From: Eutypa lata | Lineage: Eukaryota > Ascomycota > Sordariomycetes > Xylariales > Diatrypaceae | Direction: 5' to 3' | Assembly (NCBI GenBank): GCA_022661535.1 | Contig: JAKULF010000005.1 | Location: 2,604,001-2,668,000 of the forward strand | DNA length: 64,000 nucleotides | In this document: positions 33,669 to 45,186 of the stretch, piece after piece | How the letters are laid out: every line of letters begins with the position of its first letter | How positions within the stretch are numbered: position 1 is the first letter of the stretch | Notes under the pieces: generated by a model | What the model saw: only the letters and a program-made list of their open reading frames with translations | What the model was told of the DNA's origin: nothing | Database searches by the model: none | Made by a program: the position numbers and the translations under genes

Positions 33669-34865
33669 ATGCAACAACCCCCGGATGGCGGGAGCTCGGA
33701 ACAGGATTCTGCCCCTCCCAGCCAATCCAGAAAGAAGGGACCATTCATCGATATCAGTCTAGCCCAAGAATCCAAAGACTATGAGGATCTCCCATCTATT
33801 GTGCAGGGCCCTTCTCCCGGAGAGAGGAGCCCCTTTGATACCAGGGAGTTCGCAAGTGACGACGATGCCATTACTACCACAACTACTACATCCTCCGAAT
33901 ACCTCTCAGCTCCTAGCGTCACGGAAGGCTTCAGAAGCAATACGCCACCAGCAGGAGGGGAATTGAAACCAAGAAACAAAGATAAAGACCCAGTGACCGG
34001 GCGCCGGCTATCCAAGGCGCCACGCGTGTGCCTGCGCTGCCTCTCGAAGAACCTGCGGTGCACGCTCGAGTTCCACGGCAAAGAGAACGAGCCGCGGTGT
34101 GCGGCCTGTCGGCGGGCCGGCGCCAACCACTGTATCCGCCAGGCGGTCGAGGAGGTAGCCGAGCTGACCGGCGGGGAGCAGAGGTCCCGGTTCGCAGCCC
34201 CTAAACCGCGCCCTCCTAGAAACAGAAACGACGCCTTACAACTGCTACCCGCCGACGATGCGGCCGTCGGCTGGGGCGAGGTCCTCGATGATTATTATTA
34301 CACCGAGCGCCTCGTATATGTCAATGGGCATCCCGTGGAGCTTCGCGATGTTAACGGCATGGCTCTCCCTTCCTTCCGCGATGCTGCCCTCGCTGCTGCT
34401 ACTGAAGCTGCTGAAGCCGCTGAAGTTGCTGAATCTGAACTTGATTTTGATGTTGATTCTGGCTACAACTCGTCTCCAACAAGGACAGAGACAGAGACAG
34501 AGACAGAGGCAGAGGCAGAGGCAGAGGCAGAGGCAGAGGCAGAGACTGCTGTTCCTGCTCCTGCCCCTGCCCCTGTCGACGCCGACGCCGCCGCCATGGC
34601 GTGGCGTACTCTCGGCTGGCGCGATTACCTTCCCACAACGGAGAATCGCAGTTTAGCCGGTGAAGAGGAAGACGTCAAGGACCAACTACGAAGGGAGGAC
34701 GGTAGTATTAATGCTGCTATCGCTGCTGCCGTCGTCATGGATTGGCGTGAACATCAGGAGGAGGAGGACGGGAAGTACGACGATAGGATCAAATACCTCC
34801 AACGCATACGAGGATATCGGCCCCGTGAAATACATCTCAATGAGATGTTAGGCGAGACGTACTAA
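33669..34865 (+). CDS. Zn2Cys6-type cysteine-cluster protein with Thr-Glu/Ala-Glu repeat
   Basis: Single exon, 398 residues. Residues 117-160 hold six cysteines spaced C-x2-C-x6-C-x12-C-x2-C-x7-C (C121, C124, C131, C144, C147, C155) within a basic context (KAPRVCLRCLSKNLRC...CAACRRAG). This fits the fungal binuclear zinc-cluster DNA-binding pattern, though the cluster is internal rather than N-terminal, and no fungal-specific transcription-factor middle domain follows. A stretch of four Thr-Glu and six Ala-Glu dipeptides comes from a hexanucleotide repeat. The C-terminus has a compact helical IKYLQRIRGYRPREIHLNEM. It may be a DNA- or protein-binding regulator; targets unknown. Confidence 0.78.
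   Translation: MQQPPDGGSSEQDSAPPSQSRKKGPFIDISLAQESKDYEDLPSIVQGPSPGERSPFDTREFASDDDAITTTTTTSSEYLSAPSVTEGFRSNTPPAGGELKPRNKDKDPVTGRRLSKAPRVCLRCLSKNLRCTLEFHGKENEPRCAACRRAGANHCIRQAVEEVAELTGGEQRSRFAAPKPRPPRNRNDALQLLPADDAAVGWGEVLDDYYYTERLVYVNGHPVELRDVNGMALPSFRDAALAAATEAAEAAEVAESELDFDVDSGYNSSPTRTETETETEAEAEAEAEAEAETAVPAPAPAPVDADAAAMAWRTLGWRDYLPTTENRSLAGEEEDVKDQLRREDGSINAAIAAAVVMDWREHQEEEDGKYDDRIKYLQRIRGYRPREIHLNEMLGETY
34482..34546 (+). repeat. In-frame hexanucleotide minisatellite (ACAGAG)4(GCAGAG)6
   Basis: Four units coding Thr-Glu are followed by six coding Ala-Glu; each unit differs only by A versus G at the first base. Confidence 0.95.
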
Positions 34866-35571
34866 TCATCGACTTGATCCTGTTCTTTTATGGTGATCAT
34901 CGCCGTGATATTAGTGCCCTGAGCCTGCAGCTCTGTAGCATTGCTATATTAATAGGAAAGTCCTCACGATACATCAATCGTGCTTCTCAAGTGGGACGGA
35001 TTGTAGTCTTCTGGCGGCTACTTACGGTAAGTCTTCGTTATATATAATATCATAATTTACATTTGCAACGGTGGAATCCTTCAAAGCATGGACTCATGAG
35101 CATTAGTAGTTCTTTCTCTTCACTGATAGTTTTAACCTTCTTGCAGTTTCCAAAACCAAGGAACTCATTATTCATGAGAACGAGACACAGTCACGCTGTG
35201 TGTGGTACAAGAGCTGAATCGTGGCCTAACCACCTAATGCCATGTATACTTTTATAATAAATGTAGTTTCGTATACTAGCTATGTAAATTGACTACAATG
35301 AATAATCTAAAATCTACACTGCTTGGCAGCGGACCATCACTTGATATCACTGGTTGACATTGCGTTATTCAAATTCTGTCTTCATGATTCTATAGCAAGT
35401 ATGTATCTTCGATGGACAATTTATACATCTGTTTGATACCTTTCAATTTCAGCAATGGGACCCTGTGTAACTCGCGTATTTCCCGCGATTTGATTTCCGA
35501 AACGAATATTCTCGCGCACCTGCAACGCAGTAATCTCCGACTTGAGTCCCTTTTGATTCACATTCTTCTTC
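34866..35571. other. Convergent intergenic region
   Basis: 706 bp between two convergent genes, AT-rich, with no ORF that can be supported. Probably 3' UTRs. Confidence 0.5.
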
Positions 35572-37134
35572 TCACTGACGGAGCAGCAACTTGGCCACCC
35601 CCGAGTTTTGGCGCAGGACCTTGCCGCTCCAGGACAGGATTTCGTAAGCGGTTCGTTCGTCACAATCCTTCACTCTGACATCCGCACCGTACTGCAGCAG
35701 CCACTTGACACGTTGCTCGCTAACCTTCGTCTCTGCACAAACGTAGTGCAAGGGCGTCATTCCCGACCCCAGGCAAGGGATTTTCGGTGAAGCCCCGTGT
35801 TTGAGGAGCATGAGCAACAACAAGTCCCAGAATTCGTCGTGCTGCGGCTTAGGCTTGGGGATCCGCGAGCAGATTCGAGAGAGGACAGACTGAGCCAACC
35901 GGGAGATATCCAATCCAGCGAGGACCGACTTTTTCACCTGAGGCGTGCCCTTCTGGGCGAGGAAGGTAAGAGCGGTCATACCTCCTCCCCAGCCTTCGAT
36001 TTCGTCGTCTTTCTCATCGTCTTCATCACAGAAGTTCGGGTCTGCGCCGGCCCGTAACAGCATTCTCAGCATATCGACGCCATCGGAGTGGTTGGAGTCG
36101 AGTGTGCGGTGAGTCTTCGCGTAGATAGTGCTGTTGAAGAGCACTCGAATTGCAACATCCTTGGGTTTCACGCCCCGCACCCACATGTCGGAGAAACAGA
36201 TGGTGTTAGGGTCGCATCCACGTCGAAGCGCAATCGCTAGCAGTCTCTTCGTGTCAGGGTTGGGACTCGATAGGAACGTGTACAAAGGTCTACGCCAAGC
36301 AACAGGACTCAGTGATCTGGCGTGGTATTTCAGGACCAAGTCTATCTTGGCTGCAATGTCGTCATCCACTACGTCTTCGCCGCGGCGATGCAAGAAGGAG
36401 AAAAGAATATTCAGCCAAGTTTCATCACACGGCCGGTATTTGCCACGCACTGTAACACTTAGAGTCAGCAATTCTTCTTCCATATATTGTTTTTTTAACA
36501 AGTGACCATGGGGATAAGATAACTCTGGAGATTACTCACAAGCCACTGCTCCATGTGACAACAAGAGGCGGGTTGCTTCTACAGGAATTCTCATGGGTCC
36601 CCAGATCGAGAGGTACAGCGGGAAAGAGCAGCTGGTGTCATTCTGAGTGTTGGGATCGGCGCCAGCGCTAAGAAGAGCATCCATGGTGGCGAGAAACCGC
36701 ATGCCAGATCCACGACGGTTGATACCGCGGATCAGGCTCACGAGGGCCGTGATCTCCCATCTAATGGAGTTCAAGTTGCTGTCCGCTCCATGTCGCAGCA
36801 AGCATTGCACAGCCTCGAAGCATTGGTTGTATGACGCGATAATCAAGGGCGTCTTTCCTTGCCAGTCCCAGTGGTCCGGAACCCCATGAGGAAGGAATTG
36901 GTTAGGGTTAGCTCCGAGTTCCAGAGTTCGCATCAGGGTGCCCATCACGTTGTACCGGGCTCCCCACCAGAGAGCATAGCACCTTCCGCGTCTGATATCG
37001 ACGAGGTAGAGCTGCTTGATCAAGATTGGGTAGACTTTTTTGCAGGTGGAGGCGAGGGCTCTGATGTCGCATAGGTCAAGTTTGTCACTGATGTTCAGCA
37101 ACAGGTCCTCAACCAGATTGCTAAGGGAAGCCAT
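35572..37134 (-). CDS. F-box and ankyrin-repeat protein
   Basis: Two exons on the minus strand, 37134-36540 and 36449-35572; 490 residues. The intron (donor GTGAGT, branch GCTGACTC, acceptor GTTACAG) joins LLSHGAVA to LRGKYRPCDETW inside an ankyrin repeat. Residues 1-40 (MASLSNLVEDLLLNISDKLDLCDIRALASTCKKVYPIL) form an F-box. Ankyrin repeats follow, with cores such as TPLIIASYNQCFEAVQCLLRHGAD, LLSAGADPN, LLRAGADPN and TPLHYVCAE...LLQYGADV. F-box/ankyrin proteins usually bring substrates to SCF ubiquitin ligases; the family is expanded in filamentous fungi and the substrate cannot be predicted. An upstream in-frame extension has no ATG and consists of translated repeat, so it is excluded. Confidence 0.88.
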
Positions 37135-37261
37135 GTTGACCAAACTTCCGAATGTCAAATAGATAGAGACAGAGTCGACATGGGCACAGGGTAGAAAGTT
37201 GTCTTGAGAGGGCAACAGTGCGGCGGAAATAGTTAGAGGATGGCAACAGTCGGAGAGTGAC

Positions 37262-37450
37262 AGGAGTTGAACAATGTCAAGTCGAAGAGCGTCAAGAGTT
37301 AAAGAGTGTCGAGAGTCGAAGAACGTCGAGAGTCGAAGAGTGACAAGAACGGAACAAGTGAAAAGAGTAGAAAACTGTCGAGAGTAGAAAATTGATATGT
37401 GTAGAAACCGCAAAGAGTAGAAAATCGTCAAAAAATAGAAGAGTGACAAG
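37262..37450. repeat. Degenerate GAGTCGAAGA-type repeat
   Basis: Variants of AGAGTCGAAGA, AGAGTAGAAAA and GTCGAGAGT recur about ten times, on a loose 10-20 bp period, just upstream of the F-box/ankyrin ATG. Confidence 0.7.
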
Positions 37451-37905
37451 TTATTGTTTAGATAGAGATCAGCCTTGTCAGAGTTGGCAAAATCGACTGA
37501 CTTTGAAATGCCCTAGACCTGAGATGATACAGGCAAAGAAAAAGGCACAAACAGGAAGTTCAAACGCAAAAAAGAACGAGGTGGCATAGAATGATGGCTC
37601 GAGTATGATGAGCTTGGTAGATAGAAATCAAAATAGAGTAAGGAAGGTTGGGTGTGAGATAAAAAAAAAGAAGCAGAGTAGAAGGCTTCTGTTGGTGTGA
37701 GGAACTGTTAGGCAGAAGGTAGTAGAATCGAGGCGAGGATCGCAGCTTGTATATAGATATACGCGTACGTAGCACTTCTGGTGATACTACATCCTATGGT
37801 TAGGATTGCAGGTGGTGAGCGCCTCGCATTATCTCGATTTGTACTGAGTTCTGCATGGGAAGGATGATACAGAGTTTGAGTGGAAGATCTTCCCGTAGAA
37901 GAGAT

Positions 37906-38018
37906 GGTTGTGAAAGAGTTTGTTGTGGGAAGGTTGGTCGTGGAAGAAAGAGTTGTCGTGAGAAGATTGGTTGTAGAAGAAAGAGTTGGTCGTGGGAAGA
38001 TTGGTTGTGGGAAGGTGG
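37906..38018. repeat. Degenerate tandem repeat, about 33 bp unit, 3.5 copies
   Basis: Units start at 37906, 37936, 37969 and 38003 and share GGTTGT(A/G)GAAGAAAGAGTTG followed by GTCGTGGGAAGATT with scattered substitutions. Confidence 0.8.
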
Positions 38019-39316
38019 AAATAAGTACAACCTAGACTGATCTCTATATGCTGAGCCGCGAACCAAAGGCGGCTGGTATCAAAACCGACTGTTCCGCGGC
38101 TTATGGGCTACAAAACGTCTAAGATTTAAGTTTCAAAGCCTGCTGGGTGCGTCGGGGATGTCATTCTGGTCCCAGGCAGCGGCCTCCAAGTTGTTCACGA
38201 TCTTCCTTTTCCCATCAGGCAACGGCCTATATCATGCTGGACGGTTGGTGATAGCCGTTATTAGTACATCTAGCGAGTTACCTATGCTGTCCTGAGATGT
38301 TCAATCCAACGAATGGCTTAACACGGCCCATGAATCATTGAGACTGTATACAAAGGGTGGTAGGGGATTCTCAACGCTCACCTCGTATGGAATGGTGATG
38401 GCACTACTCAGTGTTAGGTCTGAGCCTCTTCTTTCTACTCTAGCTCTTCGTACATAAAACACTGTTTTACCAGTTACCATTCTCTCTTTGTTTCGATTGT
38501 GACATCTTGATATTCACATTTTGCGTTCGAAATTAATTAATAAATATAATTTTTATCTGTTCAACTTTGGTGGCTATATGATTCCATGTCTCGGTGTTTT
38601 TATTTTCTATACCTTGATATAATCTAGTTACTGCCTATCTTGCTCTAATTTCTACCTACTTTATGCGGGTGTCTACGCGGGTATCAACAAAGTTACTGGT
38701 ACCTTCTTTGCTGTAACTTCCTTATATAATTTCAATGACTCTTATGCCGTATTACTCTAGCACCCTCGGGCGCTGCTTGAATATGAAGTCAGGAAAACAC
38801 GTAACGCAATTAGGAAGTCTCCTTGATCCCATATCACCAGATATGTCTTAAGTTTTGAAGCAAGAAATGTCACTACGACAGAAAGGACAGCACCCTTCAG
38901 TTTCTAAGTCTAACATGTGAACTTGTAGTCTAGAGCTACTCGATATGATGACGGTAAACATAACGATGCTGCCGGTCCCTAGATCAGCAAAGCCGGAAGA
39001 CAATTTGCTGCCCAGTATGCGGTACATGATTGCTGTATTGTAAGATATATGGCTACTTTGAATTTAAATATATGTTTAGAGATATATACTTGTATGTTTA
39101 GTTTGCTGACTGAACCTCATAGGGTTGGTCATTAGTATTTATGCAGGCACTGTCCACATAAATGCACCCGTGATTAGATGAATTTGGTCTTGACTTCTTG
39201 TTGCAAGTGATGGAAGTTATCAACAGACTTCAAAAATCTCCTGGTACGTAACAATCTCATCTGACAGGATTCTTTGTGTGGGCGTTCTGCAACGATACAA
39301 GCCTAAAACACTTACC

Positions 39317-41194
39317 TCATAAATCGCTACGAGGATGGAACTTCACGACTAATGCAGGTTTCTGCCAGATACCATAGAACCTGGCATCTCGGAACCAATC
39401 GAGTTCCTTGTTAACCAACTCCCAGTCATACGCAAACACCAGATTAGCCAGGATGATCCGCAACTCCATGTACGCCAGAGCCTCTCCGATACAAGATCGA
39501 GGACCGTAACCGAAGGGGTAGTAAACGTTGGTTTTATCACCGAATCCTCCTCCAATCCATCGCTCGGGCTTGAAGGACCACGGCTCTTTCCAATAGCGAG
39601 GATCATGTCCCAGCTGCCAGTTCGCCGCTGAGACTTCGACACCTTCCGGTATGTATTCCCCGTCTACCATTTCTCCCGGTGAAGTCCTTGGCAAGCCGAA
39701 GGGCACCGTGGAGAAAATCCTCAGCGTCTCTTCGATAACACCGTTTAGGTACGGCAGGTTCGCGACCGCATCACCGGTCATCTCGGACGCCGCGGCAAAT
39801 GAGCCGCGGACTTCCTTCTGCAGAGTCTCCCGACACTCGGAATTCTTCAGCAAGAAGTACAACGCGGCTGAAAGAGTAGTGGCTGACGTCTCTGACCCCG
39901 CGATGATCAGAACGCCAGCCTGGCCCTTTATCTCACCCTCGGACAACTCGCCGCTGTCGATCGCATCGTCGAAGAAATCTCTCTGGTGGTCCGAGTTCTG
40001 TAACTCGATCCGTCGACTGATCTTCTCCTCCGTATACGCGGCGAACTTTTCCTGCGTGGCAGCGGCGTCCTTGGGTACGACGAAAGGTAGGATCAACCTG
40101 ATGATTGAGAGTTTTCTACGGAGCGAATACAGCAACTGAAAGTGGGTGGACTCGAGGACGGTCGAGATCCAAAAGTGAGGACGCCCATTAACGACCGCGT
40201 TGAACGATTCGCCAAAGGCAAGCTCGCCTACGGCCTGTTAGTGAACAAACTGGCACCTATCTAGGTCACATTCGATGCCTAGGGGAGATATCCTCTTACC
40301 TATAATATCGAATGTCACCCAATTCATAGCACCAGCGATATTTATCCCGTCGCCCGATGGATGCCCCAGCTTTCCAAGTTGACTTATGAAAAGACTAACG
40401 TATTTGTGGATTACTGGTTCGTAGGCACGAAGAGATGTTCTGGTGAAACTAGGTGTGAATACTCGACGGAGCCTGGCATGATATACAGGGTCTGTTGCCT
40501 ACAGATCTTCAGTGTTAATAATACATTTCAGGGGTGGGGGTAGGAAAGTCTATCTGGATGTAGGTGCCCAACAATGCATGATTGGAACTTAAGACAGGTT
40601 CAAACAAAGGCAATGCTATATGTCACATATGAACCAAATAGATAGAGAGAAGGCAAGGCATTATTACTCACCCAGCCGAGGGAAGGGTACTCTACTCCGC
40701 TGTCGTAGAAGTCGGACTTGCGGAAGAGTTTCTTCGATTTTGACGGAAACCCGTATATATCACGAAAGGATTCGGGGGTCACAATCGACAACTTGTTAGG
40801 ACCAATGCGGACCTTATCCCCTATATCACATTAGTTACTTGTAACAGCAATAATCCTTCTTTGCCGGAAGGTACACACCATATTTTGCGTGGACCTCGTG
40901 CATCACAAAGGGGTAACGGCCACCCGTCCAAGCAATCGCGTACCAGAGCTATGGCATCGACGTTAGGTGCTGTATTTGCTAACTGGGTTCCTGGAGTTTA
41001 CCTCGCTGACAGCGGCAAGCTTAGGCCCGGGGTATTTGGACAACGGGTGGAAATATAGGAGGTAGGCATATCTGCCGAGCACCGTGAGAAGACCCTAAGC
41101 TATTAGATATATAAACCGATCATAAGAGTATGCTGAGATATCCTACCGCAACAGAAATAGTCTCAAGGACCAAGACGAAGCTGACCGATGCCAT
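39317..41194 (-). CDS. Cytochrome P450 monooxygenase, six exons
   Basis: Exons (minus strand): 41194-41147, 41094-41002, 40948-40879, 40820-40672, 40498-40300, 40227-39317; 489 residues. All five joins keep frame and restore conserved text: GRYAYLLYFHPLSKYPGPK, YGDKVRIGPNKLSI, LGWATDPVYHARLRRVFTPSF and FDIIGELAFGESF. Exon 1 is the membrane anchor. Landmarks: YPGPK hinge, I-helix AGSETS (296-301), ExxR as EETLR (352-356), PERW (407-410), and heme loop FGYGPRSCIG with Cys432. It resembles the fungal CYP65-like group (isotrichodermin C-15 hydroxylase-like). Neighbours include no synthase or transporter, so no biosynthetic cluster is evident and the substrate is unknown. A GTAAGT follows immediately after the stop, which could be a 3'-UTR intron donor. 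Confidence 0.92.
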
Positions 41195-43024
41195 GTTGTA
41201 GGTACACTGGTGCTCTCGAGGAAACCGGAGGGCTCTCGAAAGGGGTACGATCGTGATATGTGGATTTACAACAACACGAAAGTGAAGAGGAGCTCGCCCT
41301 TAAGGGAAAGATCTCTAATATAACGCATCGCTAAGCCATAGTTATTTCCGGATTTTAATATTTTATTTCTCCTCGAGGACGCAGGATCCTACAACAACAA
41401 CAACCCTGAAACCTCCCTGCTGCCATCCCAAGGTATATCCCAACTGATAAGGAAACCCCGCTCCTACTCTCTTCAGTAAATACATAACATCGAAGCATCT
41501 CGAGGATGGGGAACAACGTAATGGCTTCCCGAATCGCGTTAGTTTGGCTGTATGGTTTTTGTATGGTTCCTCATGCGCCCATACATACATATGTACGGCA
41601 TGGGGCCGTATCGACCAACTCCTCAACGGCCGGCCCGTACATGCACCCAAGACACATCGCTAGCGGAGCTGCCCCCGGCTGGCAGGGGTGTGTCGACGGC
41701 GGCACAGCGAATCACGGCGAGCCCAAAAAAGGGCTCTCGCGTCAGGCCGCATGGAAATGTCCTGATCTGATAGGTTTGGCATGTGGGGTTATTGGTTTCC
41801 CTGGTACCACTCGCGCGGGTTTTCTATTTTATTTTATTGCTATTTCGATGTGGTGGTGGGTGGTTGCTGTCTTCCAGTTTCGTTTCGCATCGCTGAAAAA
41901 GGATGTCAGAGTCAACCCCCCCCAGACATCTGAATATAACGACCTGCGGGCGCGAGTGGAGAATCGCTAGCTGCATGCAAGCAAGTTCCGTACCAACCTG
42001 CATGAGGAGAAAAAAGCAGCGGCAGATGGAACGCAGGACCCGTACAGCCGGATAGCGTGGAGCTGCCCAGGCAGTGAAGTAGTAGTCCATCCATATTGAG
42101 AAGTATATAGTTTCGTAGAGACTTCACAGTGGTTATCCGCTTATTACATGGGAACCAATGCTGACGTTATTTAGACTTCCTTCCCACTTAGCTATGTGAG
42201 GTGATCCACGGGAATACCCGCACATGAGATCGTCACATCTCCTCTTTAGCTGGCCTAAGTCAGGGCAAACGTCTTCATTAAATACATCCTAGTCTCCTAT
42301 TCTGCTTTGGACATTGAATTCTTGATGTTTAACCCTATGAATAAAAGAAACCAGCACGGCTCCTCCATATGAGGAATGTTCCCCAAAATCGCTATCACGT
42401 AGTTAAAACCCTGCCGAGCTGACAACGCATCAACCTTGTTAACATATCACCTCTTCTGGAGCTTCTGAATTTTCAATGCATGTTTCTTACACTGTGGCGT
42501 TGGCTACAGGGGCGTACCTTAAGAGGGGGGAGGGGAGGGGGGCTTACTACACATTTTGAGAGGCGTAGTTACTTGGCGGTCAACTACTGGGTTTTATTAT
42601 TGCTTAAGTCATAAGTGAGTTGTTTACGGAGAGACTCGCAGTTATTATAAAGGCTGACTTATGAGTGTTGTATTTCTCTAGAGGTACCTAGCTGCGACTC
42701 AACTAACGCAATATTAGCATTTGCAGTAGTCGACCTCGTGAGTGGTGATGTTGGACACATATTGGTATTCAAGGCACTGCGAAGTGGTGACTAGAGTAGG
42801 AAGTGATAACAGGTTTGGCTATCGACGTGCATGCATTATGTAGACAAGACTGGATGCTTGGCCTGCTGTTATGAAAACCATGCTCCATAGTAAGATCTCC
42901 CAATCTGAAGGCTTATTTACACTGTGAGATTATGTCCAGATAGTATGATATATCCCTTGGAACTGCGATCTAAAGCACTTTGATGACACCCCCTTTTTCT
43001 TCCTTTCCCCTTTTCCCTCCTCGA
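41195..43024. other. Intergenic stretch, no gene supported
   Basis: Contains CAA repeats near 41392, a G-rich tract near 42525-42542 and a 154-codon open frame at 41506-41970 with no domain, poor start context and an overlapping frame on the other strand; I do not accept it as a gene. Confidence 0.5.
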
Positions 43025-45186
43025 CTAGAGCATCCCTACATAATCAATCTCATCATCATAGAACCCAGTAGCCCAAACGACTAAGCGCCCAACCTTCCGA
43101 TCGTCGTCAGTGAACAATCCATTCCACGAGCTCCACACCTCCTTTAGCTGGATTCTGTGCCTCTGTCCAGGACCCGAGGGATCAAAATACTCCTTTAATG
43201 CACCTTCTAGGCCTTCAAACCCGACGATATACCTGGCCATATCTTCGCCAGGCGCACCACGGGGCCACATCTCCTTCTTCAAGAAGTCGACTGGGTCTTC
43301 GTAGAAACGAGAAGTTTCATCTTGATACTCCTTTCTTTCGGATGACCCAGGAGCGGTATCGATGGGCGGATCACAAGTTAGAGCTCGGGCGTGAAGAGCA
43401 GGATACACAAGGTGCGAACGCCACGGCGTAGCATGGCATGGTGTGAGGAATAGTGCGAAGAGTTCGTTTGGTACATCGTCACTCGCCGTTATGGCCGGTC
43501 TGGGAATCTTCAAATGCTGCGGATGGACCCTCTCGAATTCCGTGCGTAGAAAGGTCATTACACTAATTGGGGCAGCAGCGTGGAAATAGGAAAGATAACC
43601 GCCAATGACAACGTTGACAAGAATTCCAGCCATAAGAAGAGGTTTTCTCTTCCATCCTAGCGCTGGTGGTGGGCAAGTGCCTACGGCGTCAAGTGCCGTG
43701 GTGAAGAATGAGGTAACATGAGGCGCTGCAAGGATATGCAGAATTGGCAAGAGAGGTGTGATAAACCGAACTTCTTTATGTGACACAAATGATAAACTAG
43801 AGATCGTCGTGAGAACTATAAAGGTCAAGGCTTTGATGGCGTTAGCAGTAGTGACTGGCTCGGCTGAAGAGGCTTCAGGGTTAACCGGCTTGTAGAGGCC
43901 CTTGAGCACGAACGGAGTTATCGTAGTGCAGAGAAGTGGGATGCCCTGAGAAAGGTAGTAGTGCCAGTCATTTTCCCCGTAGAACACGGCGAGGTCATAT
44001 AGAACATTGAAGCGCATAAAAGTGAAAGGGGGAAATGTCCAGTCTCCATAATACTGACGATCAGCCAGTAAAGATAGACCGAGGGCAAATGATCTTAAGA
44101 GGTCAGTTTATATCGAATAATCTTACGATAAATTTCAACTTACCCGCAAACAATTATCTCCCTAAACAGGACGAGGAGGGTATCCCGTGTCAGGGGCGAC
44201 TTCCCATCAAGGGTGAGTCTGGTGAGCATAAGAGTTCCAATAGCCAGCCATATAAGAACATTGGTAGGACGTAGCAGTACTGCCAATGCAGCGAGGACTA
44301 AAGATAATCGAAGACTGATCGAAGACGGATTAGTCAAGGCCTGGATTTTCTCGCACAAGGATAGAATCATACTTATTAACCTCAGTCCTAGTTGTAAATA
44401 AGCGAACTGACGAGTACTTAGAGTCGGAGTTCCCACCATCTCTAATGCCCAGTAACTCCCAGGGAAAGTAGTATAGGGCCATAGAGGTTAGGGTTGCTTC
44501 GAAACAGTTGGAAAATGTTCTGGTGGAGGTATACCATTGCCAAGGATTCAGCAAGGTCATCACTAACTATTCACACTTTAGCATTTCAAGGCCATATATG
44601 TCTTCCTATTGAACATACTCACTACAGACCATGATATCGCACTGTTTTGCCCATAGAGTTTCTCAGCGAGCCTCCAGTTATACCAGTCACCTAAGGCAGC
44701 AAATCCAGTCTGTAGTACTTTGGGTGCTGCAACTAGCCACTGTGCCTTGACTTTACTAGGAGAACCCATGGCGTTTTCCACGATATAGTAACCTAGCGCA
44801 AATATTGCAGGGTGTAATGATGACCGCAGTCCATGTACCCATTCCTATACAACGGTTAGTGATTAATTTCATATGGATAGCGTCGGCTGTCGAGTTGAAC
44901 ATTGAGACCAACATACCCAGGTCAACCACGCTCCACTACCATCTCCATATACCAACTGCCATGCAGGCTCGAGGGCTTGAAAGTATTCATCCGGTTGAAA
45001 AAAGGTTCGAACACAAAAAGCATTGATCAACCGCCAGGCGAATATGACAGCCAATGCCTCTTGAGTCTGTTTAGCAGCTAATAAAGCAGTCGCATCGGCC
45101 TGTGGGCCCCGGTCTTGACCCGCTCCTTGCTTCCTACTTGCTGCACCCGAAGTCTTCTTTTCAACAGCCTTTTTGCTTGAAGCCAT
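43025..45186 (-). CDS. gpi10: GPI mannosyltransferase 3 (Gpi10/PIG-B)
   Basis: Five exons (minus strand): 45186-44917, 44844-44623, 44566-44373, 44314-44144, 44093-43025; 641 residues. The frame runs on through TWEWVHGLRSSLHP, WSVLVMTLLNPWQW, LRLSLVLAALAVLLRPTN, and CGSFALGLSLLADRQYYG. FFQPDEYFQALEPAW (62-76) is the GT22 luminal signature. About ten hydrophobic segments, FVSHKEVRFITPLLPIL and a soluble C-terminal part follow. The enzyme adds the third alpha-1,2-mannose to the GPI-anchor precursor in the ER, using dolichol-phosphate mannose. The donor of intron 3 (GTATGA at 44372) is the least certain of the splice sites. The start lies head-to-head with the ornithine aminotransferase gene. 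Confidence 0.92.

Larger units (their letters stand above)
37135..39316. other. Intergenic stretch with two degenerate purine-rich tandem repeats
   Basis: Upstream of the F-box/ankyrin gene are two separate purine-rich repeat patches (listed below). From about 38400 to 39200 the sequence is AT-rich and stop-dense with no believable ORF. Confidence 0.55.

Noticed and set aside
37135..37449. 105-codon upstream extension of the F-box/ankyrin protein.
   Set aside because: There is no in-frame ATG before 37134, and the text is translated from the degenerate repeat.
41506..41970. 154-codon open frame between the P450 and gpi10.
   Set aside because: Biased, domain-free sequence with overlapping open frames on both strands; composition of the intergenic DNA, not of genes.
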